From the NCBI GenBank assembly GCA_000827265.1, contig KN834863.1, forward strand, positions 65,859-129,858: a stretch of 64,000 bases of DNA. The letters run 5' to 3'. The notes beneath the pieces are model-generated. The model did not search any database and was not told where the DNA came from. It was given only the letters and a program-made list of their open reading frames with translations. The stretch is from Collybiopsis luxurians FD-317 M1 (lineage: Eukaryota; Basidiomycota; Agaricomycetes; Agaricales; Omphalotaceae). A program made the translations under genes and the position numbers. Positions 55,720-64,000 of the stretch are shown here, piece after piece; position 1 is the stretch's first letter, and each line of letters begins with the position of its first letter.

Positions 55720-56400
55720 TTCAGATTCATGACTGCCATGCAATCCATTGCAGTGGCCCTCTCTCACAAGTTGTCCTGATCATATGAACAGTAGATGTGT
55801 AGGTAATTCTCTAGAGATTGATTGGTACTTTCTGTCTGCCCTCTAGTCTGTGGATGATATGCAGTGGATAGTTTGGCTTCAATGCCTAGGGCTTTGCACA
55901 ACTCTTTCCAAAATTGCAAAAATGAATAAGCTTCTGCAGTCAGAGATTACATCTAGCAGAAGGTCATGTTTTGAAAAGAACATGCTGAACAAACAGCTTT
56001 GAAAATTGCAGAGTATCATCTCAATGGATATAGATGGCCTGTTCTATTAGATGATCAAAAACTATTAAAACTGCATCAAAGTTTTCCTCTCTAGCTTTTG
56101 GGAGCTGCACAGCATGGTCCATAGAGATCAAACTCCAGGGTCTTTCACCAATTGGTAGGGGTTTTAGATTCTCATAAGGTTTGTTGCATCTGGCTTTTGC
56201 ACAAATGCACAAATGACAACTTTGGACATTAGATGAATGTCTCTAGAGCTATTTGTCCAGAAGACCTGATTTATAATCTTGCTAGTCTCTTTCTCTTCTG
56301 GATTCCCATGCATTGATATGTAGCTAATATATCCCTGTGCAATGTCCCATGATCCAGAATGTATATCCTGCCCATTTATTTTAGTCATCCATCCTCAAAT
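55720..56400 (-). pseudogene. Ty3/gypsy integrase remnant
   Basis: Minus-strand frames give VFWTNSSRDIHLM, CAFVQKPDATN, LKPLPIGERPWSLISMDHAV and FDAVLIVFDHL, the gypsy integrase order (zinc-binding region, then the first catalytic Asp). Further frame-broken pieces downstream resemble LHPQTDGQ-type sequence. Multiple stops and frameshifts; no LTR or RT was found. The copia element begins just to its right. Confidence 0.7.
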
Positions 56401-57406
56401 TTGAACTGAGGATTCTGTTGAATTATAATTAGGTATTCACAAGGTACAATTGGATATAGCTATTTATGGAACAGTTTATCTTTAGTTGTAGTGTACTTAT
56501 ATCTTGTCTTGCCATCCCATCTCAGTTCTCATGGTTCCTATCACATATACCCACTCTTGTGTACTAGTTCCAATGATACTTAGTTACATGTTCTCATCTG
56601 TCTTTTATCTAGCCAATGGTCTACTACATATAACACTGTGTACTTGTACATAAAGCCACCTACATATACAAACAATCTAGTGGCACTTTTTCTCTCTTTT
56701 GATCTGTGTGATCACTTCAGTGCTGTGTGCACTGTCTGCCATTATCTTACTAGTGTTCATAACCTCTAATAGGTTATGGGCCCTGCCTAAAAGCCCTAAC
56801 CACAGAAGGGAGTATCACAGTGGTAGCTATAAATTGTTCATGCCATCAAAGACTAACTTGCCAGTTTCACAAAAACCATCTGGCATAAGAACACCATCAG
56901 GTAAAAGTACCCCTCAGAGGCAACCATTGCCTCCTCGAGCCACAGATCCTGAAGCAGCTTGTGCCCTAGCACAACCTATTTTTGATATCAGAGATGACCT
57001 AAAGGATTTTGCCTACAACCTAACCAACCAACAATATCATAGCTGCAAAAGGCAACCTTGTCCAAATAGGTATGACATAACACACACCAGATTTATCCCA
57101 GAGTGGGGAAGACTCACCAAGAAAGGACAAGAAGAAATTATTAGGAGTCGTATTCATCATATATCTACTCAGGAAGTATCTTCATCTTCCCAAATTCCAC
57201 ACTCATCATATTATTGGAACCACCTGAAACTCCAAAACCAGATCCAGATCCAGAATTACCATATCCAGGATCAATTCCACCTTTGCCTCCACCAGTTCCT
57301 AACCCAGTTCCAAATCCTCCATGCAGATCTCCTACCCCATCTGAACCAGATCCAAATCCATCTGACAGTGACAATTCAGATTCAGATTCAGACTCAGAAT
57401 GACAAT

Positions 57407-58309
57407 ATGTCTAAAGCTATAAAGGCATTTGATAAGGTAACACTCCTTAAAGCCAATGGATCTAATTGGGATACATGGAAAACCCAAGTGGAACTAGCTG
57501 CCAAATCCATTAAATATGGAAATTATCTGACATGGAACCCTTATGGGATCAGCTTAGACCCAGAAGATAGGAAACCAACAGACAAAGATAAAGAGAAGGA
57601 TGGTGATTTACTAAACACCATCATCAGTAGGCTATCAGATGGGATTTTCCAAAGGTATAAACATCACACTTCCACCCAAGCATTGTGGAGAAATTTGCTG
57701 GAAGATTACAATTCCAAGAATGCTCTTGCTGAATCCCATTTGCAACAACAACTCCATTCTCTTATATGTTATGACCCTGCAAAGGTTAACACTCATCTTG
57801 ACACTATGATAGAAATTCAGGACAACCTTGCAAAGAGAAGTATCAATATAACTGATGATATTTTCATTAACACCATTATTGCTTCTATCCCAAAATTTTT
57901 TCTACCAACAATCAATGCCTTGATTGTAGTATCAAGATACAAGATGAACCCTGCAGGTGTTGATATCTATCATACATGCTGAAGCAATGGGACATGTAAA
58001 GACAAATCAGCCAGCTAAGAAGGAATCAGCAAACTATGCTGGTAACAACAATTGAGGATGTGGAAATTTTCAAGACCAAGGAAATAATAGGGGTAATTTT
58101 TGAGGTAATGCCAGAGGCAGAGGTAATGGCAGTGGAGGTGGATCTAGTCAATCTGACAACTCCACTTGCTATAATTGCAGAGGTAAAGAACATTTTGCTA
58201 GTCAATGCCCATTGCAGAAACAGCAGAGGAATCAGGCATACCAGGCCAAGGAGACAAAAGGGGTATCTCCTAAAGCTAAAAAGCCTAGTGATGGAAACTG
58301 GAGAGCATC
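57407..58309 (+). pseudogene. copia gag with CCHC zinc knuckle
   Basis: MSKAIKAFDKVTLLKANGSN then WDTWKTQVELAAKSI is the copia gag start. LWRNLLEDYNSKNALAESHL and LICYDPAKVNTHLDTM follow. After a stop at 57982 another frame carries CYNCRGKEHFASQCP, the CCHC knuckle. Upstream (57214-57402) is a Pro/Asp-rich leader in another frame. Gag would coat the element RNA. Frames are broken between 57980 and 58120. Confidence 0.75.
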
Positions 58310-58689
58310 TACAGTTGAGGACAGTCAAAGGCAACAAATTTTTTGTTTAGGTAATTCACTGGCCAGGTGAAACTGGATGTCAGGGTTTTTTTATTTTATA
58401 GATCTATAGACATAAATGAAGCATCCCTATGAGCCGATTCTCTGAATTCTCAAATTTGCCCTTCAGACTGCCAAAATTTGGCCATTCCTCCAAAAAAATC
58501 ACAAAAAAAAATAAAAAATGTGGAAAGTACTTCTTTTGCTGAGCTGAGTTGATTGCAATAATAAAAAAGATATTGAATCTGTCTAGAATCCTGTATACAA
58601 AAATGGTAATATTTACACATGACTGTGGCGAGTGCACATGCATTCCTATTGAAGTCTTCAATTCCTCCAGATATTCCACTCTCTGAACT

Positions 58690-59428
58690 ATGGGCAGACT
58701 TTCAAAGCATAAATGCAATATCACCAGCCTCAGAAACCAAGCTTTATTTATCTTTGACCAATCTGCTGCTCATGCATCCTTAGGGCCTGATGCGCTGAAG
58801 GCTTTTGAGATGAACAAAGGGAATGGAGACAAACAGCGCTGGCAGTGGGACACAGTAATTCCTTTCTCCAACCCTGTCACTGAGCATCAGGGCAAGATTC
58901 AGAAAATGACACTTCCTGATGGATGTGTCAAGGGTTTGCAGATGATTCTCAAGGAGCATGGTTTTGATCTTACAGATATCAAAAAAGCAAAATGCTCACC
59001 AGTGTGCCCATTTGAGAATGAACACTGTTGTATGGCTCATCTCCTCAGTAAACAAGAAGATTTTGCAAAGCAGCCATCAATGCTTGAGAAGTTGATCACT
59101 GAATCTGATCATTACTGCATACTTTTACCAAAGTTTCACTGCAAGTTGAATCCAATTGAGATGGTAAGTGTTCATTCAAGTATATTTCAAGATTTTCACT
59201 ATTTAGACTACAGTACTGGGGTTGGTGCAAGTATTGCTATAGGCAATTACCCAAGAAGACATTTCAAGATGCCAAGGATGCAGCCTTCAAATATCTCAGT
59301 GCCTGTCCAACTGATGACATCCATCATTTCATCAATTGTGCACGGAGATTCATGAGTGCATACTGAATTGGATTGACTGGCAAGGCAGCAGAATGGGCCA
59401 TAAAGAAGCAGCAGCAGCACTGAGCAGT
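58690..59428 (+). pseudogene. DDE transposase fragment (DDE_3-like), split by a Helentron
   Basis: LFIFDQSAAHASL holds one catalytic Asp. CSPVCPFENEHCCMAHLLSK is a Cys-rich segment, and FHCKLNPIEM | YWGWCKYCYR, across an intron at ~59163-59217, gives the final acidic residue (LNPIE-x-x-W). The frame continues KTFQDAKDAAFKYLSACPTD with TGA stops where the family has Arg (SAY-stop-IGLTG; QQH-stop). The last ~13 residues (SAQAMMQIDTILN) are found beyond the Helentron derivative at about 61498-61540. The N-terminal half, including the first Asp, is missing, so the copy is internally deleted. Confidence 0.75.
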
Positions 59429-60142
59429 TATGAGTCTGGAATGAAATGAAGGAGTCGTCTTGCAGTGGACTTGACCATTTTCCCACATTTGTCATTTTTT
59501 CCCCATCTTTGGATGTGTCACTTCTTTTGTGACACTTGCTATGTGCATGACCTACTTGACCACCATGGCCTCTGTCCTCTCCATGTCCCTTCACCTTTTA
59601 TTTCTCTGTTTGCCTTGATCGTGTGTTTCTGCCTACTCTAACTCCAACCCCTTCCCATTGCAATCCCCAACTGTTTAGTCAATATCCTTTGAGGGAAATT
59701 GATCGCAAGCATTCGTATGCACAAGGGTCGCAGCAACATGTTTCAAAAAAAATAAATAAAAATTTTAAAGGAAAACAAGTCATCGCACTGTCGCTTGCCA
59801 ACCCTGACCAGCTTGAACCCAATCGCTGCTGCTCATCTCACATCTGGCTCTCTCTATGGAAATTTTGTTATACCCCTTGCTCCAAGGCTATCACCCACCA
59901 GAGGAGGTTCTGTTTATGGACTCTTCTGTCTCATTTACATTTCAGTTGGTACATTGTGCTTCCTTGACCTCTATTCCCCATTTCATCACTATCCCTTCCT
60001 TCTTGTTATCAATTATTTTTTTTTTATGACCCACCCCCCTGTTCTTCTCTTTGTGTCTTACATTTTTTATTACTTCCCATTTGAATTTTTATCCTCATAA
60101 AATCTTCTCTTTCATTTCTCTTCATCACCCTTCCTTCCACCA

Positions 60143-61010
60143 ATGGTTGACCAACATCCCACACCTTTATCTAAGTTTGAGATTGTCCTGTGATTCCGCT
60201 TCCTTTCTTTGCACCCACTGGTCACTTACTAGCTCTTTGTCTTCATTTAGCTCTACAATATTTTTGTCAGATCCCATTCTCTGTCTTCTCTCCCTTCACG
60301 ACCTTCACACTCTAGGCATTGTCTCAACCTTGTGCCATTTGCATTTTTGGAGCTTCTGTTGTCATGCTTATCATCCTTGACATGTTTTACAGCCTTTTTT
60401 CTTGCCTAATGACATCCTGCTATTCCTAGATTTGCTAGTATGTGATATGCTCTCTCTCTTTTATTTTGGATAATGTTTTGATGTCTGTCTCTCCAGGGAT
60501 CTTCTGGCGCTCTTGTGGCTGGTTCCGTCGCCTCAAAATTTTTTACTCATGAATGCTACCTGTCAGATTTGGATATCTTTTGCTCTATGTCATCCAGTGC
60601 AGATATTGGGTTTTGGTTGATGGCTCATGGTTTCCTCTTTCGACCTTCCTCTGATCAGGATTCTGTCTTTTCTTTGGATCATATCTGTGCAATGACTTCG
60701 GCCTAACTCTTCAACCAATTCCTTCTATGAATCTCACAAGATTCACAAAGTTTGGTCTTTTTCTGTGGCAGATGGTAGCAAGTTTGTTCAAGTCATTGCT
60801 ACCATGCACTCACCTGTTGCTGCTATTCTCTCTTTTCACTCTAGTGCATTCCTTATTCCTTTTCCTTGTTCTTCTCTTTAACATGTCCCACAGCTTGTGT
60901 TTTGAATTTCTTTTTGAATGTTGCAGCCTATAGTTTGTTCCTGCACCTTACTTTTTTGGAGCATGTCAATCTCACTCTGGATCCTAATGCCTCTCACACA
61001 CCTTCCAGCA
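60143..61010 (+). pseudogene. NTase-fold gene fragment (second copy)
   Basis: ATG 60143 opens an exon ending SKFEIVL. Then come DPILCLLSLHDLHTLGIVST, GALVAGSVASKFFTHECYLS and DLDIFCSMSSSADIGFWLMA, with the same NTase G-S ... D-x-D motif as at 37.8 kb but without the stop. Downstream frames decay (LTLDPNASHTPSS) and then run into MYND sequence. Confidence 0.6.
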
Positions 61011-61019
61011 GGTGTTGCA

Positions 61020-61359
61020 TAAAGTGTTGGTAATGTTTGTCATTGACCACCAACACCTTTTCCCTGGGAGCCGCATTTGTCGAGAGATGGCTTTCTATGT
61101 CACAGATGCCACAGTCCAGAATATTGCACAGATGGGAGAGATCAGAGATATTTTGCAGGATCAGGTGGTTCATGTCAACATCAATGCTTGAAAGAATGGG
61201 AATAAGGGTTCTGTCTTCATTATCATTATCTGTGGGGAGCTCTCTATTAGTGTTATTTTGGCAGTTGAATTTGACTACAATGTGTGGGAGATTGAGGATG
61301 ATAGTGATAGGTGGAAGACAAAACTCATTGCTTTGATGAATGAAGGTTATGTTTTTTAG
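61020..61359 (+). pseudogene. MYND C-terminal domain fragment (third copy)
   Basis: KVLVMFVIDHQHLFPGSRIC ... FYVTDATVQNIAQMGEIRD, then DILQDQVVHVNINA-stop-KNGNKG, ending IALMNEGYVF at 61359. It is collinear with MYND-a from its middle to the stop. The stop codon TGA stands where MYND-a has Arg. The zinc finger is deleted. Confidence 0.75.
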
Positions 61360-61739
61360 TGTTTGTATCTTACAATTTGTATACAGTATTGTGGTAAAAT
61401 TCACATATACAGAGCTCTGTGTCAGTACAATTTTTTTGTGTGTATGTCTGGACTCGTACATGCCATGCACAAAGTGTGATGGCCCATCCCACAAGTCTCT
61501 GCACAGGCAATGATGCAGATTGACACTATATTAAACTAAAATTGAACATATTTGGCCTCTAAAATTTTGGTGAAACCCTGCCAAAAATTGGCTGTTCCTT
61601 AATACTCATGGGAATTTTTTTGGAAGTGGTTTTTTGGGCTCTTTTTGACATTCCAAGTCAGTTCTGATAAAAATTGGAGGCATAGAAGCCTGGGTTGAGG
61701 CTCAACAAAATTTGTCGCCCTTGACTGTCCTCAACTGTA

Positions 61740-64000
61740 GAAATGCAGAGGTCACTTCTTCATCTACAATTGAAGAAATCCCAGAACCATCATGGGTAGC
61801 TGCTGAAATTTTAAAAGGGGAATCTGGATAAGTAATTTTTGATTTTTCTGACATTGTTAATTCCATGGTGGAAGCAGGACCTGCTATCAAAGCTTCAGAA
61901 CAGCTGGAGGACAGCAGAAGTTGACTGCAAAGGCTGAAAGAGGAGCATGAAGCTGAACTTAAAGAAATGGCATATTCTGTTTCTCACAGCTATGGATCCA
62001 TCTTGTTTGACTCCAGATGTTCTTCCCATAGGACAACCCTTGGCAATGAATTGAAAAATAACAGACCTACCCATACCAGAATCATTCAAGCAGCAAATGG
62101 TGAAACTTTCACAGCCAATATATCTGGTATGCTTCACCTTGATCTCCCCATAAATAATAGGGGCATGGTAAAACCCTTATCACTATATAACATCTTACTA
62201 TGCCTAACACCCTAAATACTCTCATCTCATTGGGGAAACTTGATGATGCAGAATATGCCATCCACATTGAAAATGGTAATATGGAGATTATCAATAAACA
62301 AGGGGAGCAAGTAGGAATGATTCCCAAGGTCAATGAATTATATCAAATCCATTCCACAGAGTATGCCTATGCAACCAAAGCTGACAGACAGGTTTCACTT
62401 TATGAAGCCCATTGTATTTCTGGACATCAGAATTATGCTTATGTGAAGCATATGTTTCAGAAAAACCAGGTTTGTGGGATCAAACTGAATCCTAAACAGA
62501 TGGACAAACCAGAATGCTGTACTTGTATGCTAGCCAAAGCTACAAGATTCCCTATTGCCAAAATCAGATCATCCCTCTGTGCAGAAAATTTTGGTGATAT
62601 TTTTCATATGGATGTTTGGGGACCAGATTCTATTTGTACCCTAAATCATTGCACTTATGCACTCACTATTGTGGACAAAGCCACCATAAGGTTGGAGGAA
62701 CCTTTGCTTAAAAGCAAAGACAAATTATTTACTCAGTACATTATCCTCCAAACCAGTCTCCAAACTCAATACAGCACTACTGTCAAAATTCTTCACTCTG
62801 ATTGAGGAGGAGAATTTCTTAGCAATAAATTCACTGTGTACTTGGAGCAACTAGGTACCAAACAGAGGTTAACAGTTCATGACACTCTGGAACACAATGG
62901 AATTGCAGAACAGACCCATCAGACATTGCTCAGTGCAGTCCAAAGCCTCATGATTTCATTGGGACTCCCAAAATGGTTATGGGATTTTATGATGCACTAT
63001 GCTGTATATGTCTGGAATAGGACACTGAAGAAAGCCATAGGAATGGCTACTCCATTTGAAAAATGGTTTGGTAAAGTTCCAGATATTTCTAACTTTCACA
63101 TTTTTATAGTACAGTTTATGTTAAATGAGAAGTCAGCCCTGGAAAATTGGAACCACTGGTACATGAAGGACAATGGATAGGTATTGATACAGAGTCAGAA
63201 AGACACTATATCTATTGACCAGAAAGGAAAACAGTAACAACTGAATGAAACATAGTATTTTCTGACAGGCAGATCCAACTTGTTGAAGGGGAGGATGGAA
63301 ATTTAGGAAATTTGGAAACATTGATCACTGAGTCAGCCTGTTATCTCAGTTCCAGAAGAAATTGCAGAGCCCATTCCACCTGAGAAGATTACTGGTAAAT
63401 GAACCAGAAGATCTACCCAGAAGGTCAGACAAATTACTGAAGAAAATGCTGAGGAAAACAGGGAACTTTGTCATTTGACAGCATCCCTTGCACAGGTAAC
63501 ATCAGAAATAGAGTCTGATCCTTTATCAGTTGCAGAAGCCATGCAACATCCAGATTGGCCCAAATGGTTGGAAGCCATAAAGGAAGAAATTCTAGACTCC
63601 AGCAGCATGGAACTTATGACATTGTCATTCCACCTGACAATGCAAACATTCTCACATCCAAATGGGTTTTTAGAACCAAAAAGGATGAAACTGGGAAAGT
63701 CATTGGCTATAGAGCCAGACTAGTGGTACAAGGATTTAATCAGATCCCAGACATTGATTACTTCCCAGATGAGACTTTTGCATCTGTTGCTAAATTAGCA
63801 TCAGCTTGCACTGTCCTCAGCATAGCAGCTGAAAAGAATATGGCCATTCATCAAATGAATGTAAAATTGGCATATCTTTATGAGAAATTGGACAACAATG
63901 AAAGGATCTTTATGAAAGCACCACCAGGAATCAATATAGGTGTTAAACCAGGACAAGTGCTTCGCCTCAAATTGGCACTATATGGTCTTAAACAAGCTGG
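61740..64000 (+). pseudogene. copia pol: protease-side spacer, integrase and RT (degenerate, incomplete)
   Basis: After SLISLGKLDDAEYAIHIENG comes YEAHCISGHQNYAYV and CCTCMLAKATRFP (integrase HHCC region with changes), then DIFHMDVWGPDS (catalytic Asp). ILHSD-stop-GGEF is interrupted by TGA near 62803, and HNGIAEQTHQTLLSAVQSLM holds the catalytic Glu region. Near 63480 the linker SVAEAMQHPDWPKWLEAIKE leads in another frame to the RT: TKKDETGKVIGYRARLVVQG, FASVAKLASACTVLSIAAEK, MNVKLAYLYEKL (first RT Asp changed to Lys/Asn context) and LKLALYGLKQAG at the window edge. It is inactive. Confidence 0.82.

Larger units (their letters stand above)
59430..61495 (+). mobile_element. 2.07-kb Helentron deletion derivative inside the transposase
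   Basis: The 5' end is TATGAGTCTGGAATGAAATG after a flanking T. The 3' end is TCTGGACTCGTACATGCC, a TGCAC-AAA-GTGTG hairpin, GATGGCCCATCCCACAAG, then T. Between them are the 5' two-thirds of the NTase gene fused to the C-terminal part of the MYND gene. This is the big Helentron with ~21 kb removed. It proves the gene order at both ends of the family. Confidence 0.82.
58312..61737 (+). mobile_element. Tc1/mariner-like DNA transposon inserted in copia (TA duplication)
   Basis: The terminal inverted repeats begin CAGTTGAGGACAGTCAA at both ends (34 bp, about four differences). TA flanks both sides (58310-58311, 61738-61739). Removing the insert with one TA restores the copia frame across the junction (GNWRAS then RNAEVTSSS). 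It contains a DDE transposase remnant and is itself split by the Helentron derivative 59430-61495. The TA target and TIR style fit Tc1/mariner/pogo. Confidence 0.82.
56699..64000 (+). mobile_element. Ty1/copia retrotransposon, interrupted and running off the window
   Basis: gag (57407-58309) and pol (61740-64000) are collinear parts of one element. They are separated by the Tc1/mariner-like insertion 58312-61737. The 5' LTR could not be delimited; the 3' half lies outside the window. Several stops and frame changes make it inactive. Confidence 0.8.

Overview
This window comes from a filamentous basidiomycete, most likely an Agaricomycete. The host genes are broken by many 50-70 nt GT-AG introns. 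The gene families fit: a GMC oxidoreductase with a signal peptide, an adenylate-forming reductase and a PKS-type thioesterase. The transposons (DUF6570-type Helitron Rep/helicase, KxxR-free hAT, copia, DDE_3-type transposase) are of the kinds common in mushroom genomes. I see no prokaryotic features and no CRISPR array. All family assignments are from reading motifs; no search was run.

Layout. 1-3.3 kb: the 3' end of a polyketide-synthase-like gene (thioesterase) and a vWA-domain gene. 3.3-9.5 kb: a transposon graveyard with interstitial telomere repeats, two copies of a CATCAGG-ended element, a copia remnant, a hAT-type MITE with a perfect 8-bp target duplication, and a tRNA-derived insertion. 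9.5-14.35 kb: a divergent pair, a secreted GMC oxidoreductase (-) and an FMO/Baeyer-Villiger-like monooxygenase (+). 15.25-38.58 kb: a single ~23.3 kb Helitron2/Helentron-like element on the minus strand. It is bounded by a short asymmetric terminal inverted repeat and a conserved 3' hairpin, and it carries about nine genes. 38.6-41.2 kb: decayed sequence including a 5'-truncated LINE. 41.2-50.7 kb: host genes again, namely an A-T-R adenylate-forming reductase, two SDRs, an orphan thioester-reductase fragment, a Dabb-domain protein and an uncertain minus-strand gene. 50.8-64 kb: a second transposon-rich block. It holds a 1.2-kb Helentron deletion derivative, a CATCAGG element, hAT and gypsy remnants, and a copia element interrupted by a Tc1/mariner-like element that is itself interrupted by a 2.07-kb Helentron derivative.

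The most unusual object is the 23-kb Helentron. It encodes a Rep-helicase whose C terminus is fused to a cysteine-protease (USP-like) domain, and a second, divergent SF1 helicase. It also has two MYND zinc-finger proteins, two copies of an unrecognised small protein family (here called WF), a Ser/Pro-rich multi-exon gene, an unrecognised ~300-aa gene and a nucleotidyltransferase-fold gene. The MYND/WF/helicase families therefore each occur twice inside one element. The Rep-helicase, second helicase and NTase genes carry in-frame stops, mostly TGA. The MYND, WF, Ser/Pro-rich and 35-kb genes read through with consistent intron phases. Two deletion derivatives elsewhere in the window keep the same ends, which independently supports the boundaries.

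The host genes on either side of the Helentron (PKS thioesterase, GMC oxidase, monooxygenase; A-T-R reductase, reductase fragment, SDRs, Dabb protein) are all of kinds found in specialised-metabolite clusters. They could be one cluster pushed apart by the insertion, but this is inference.
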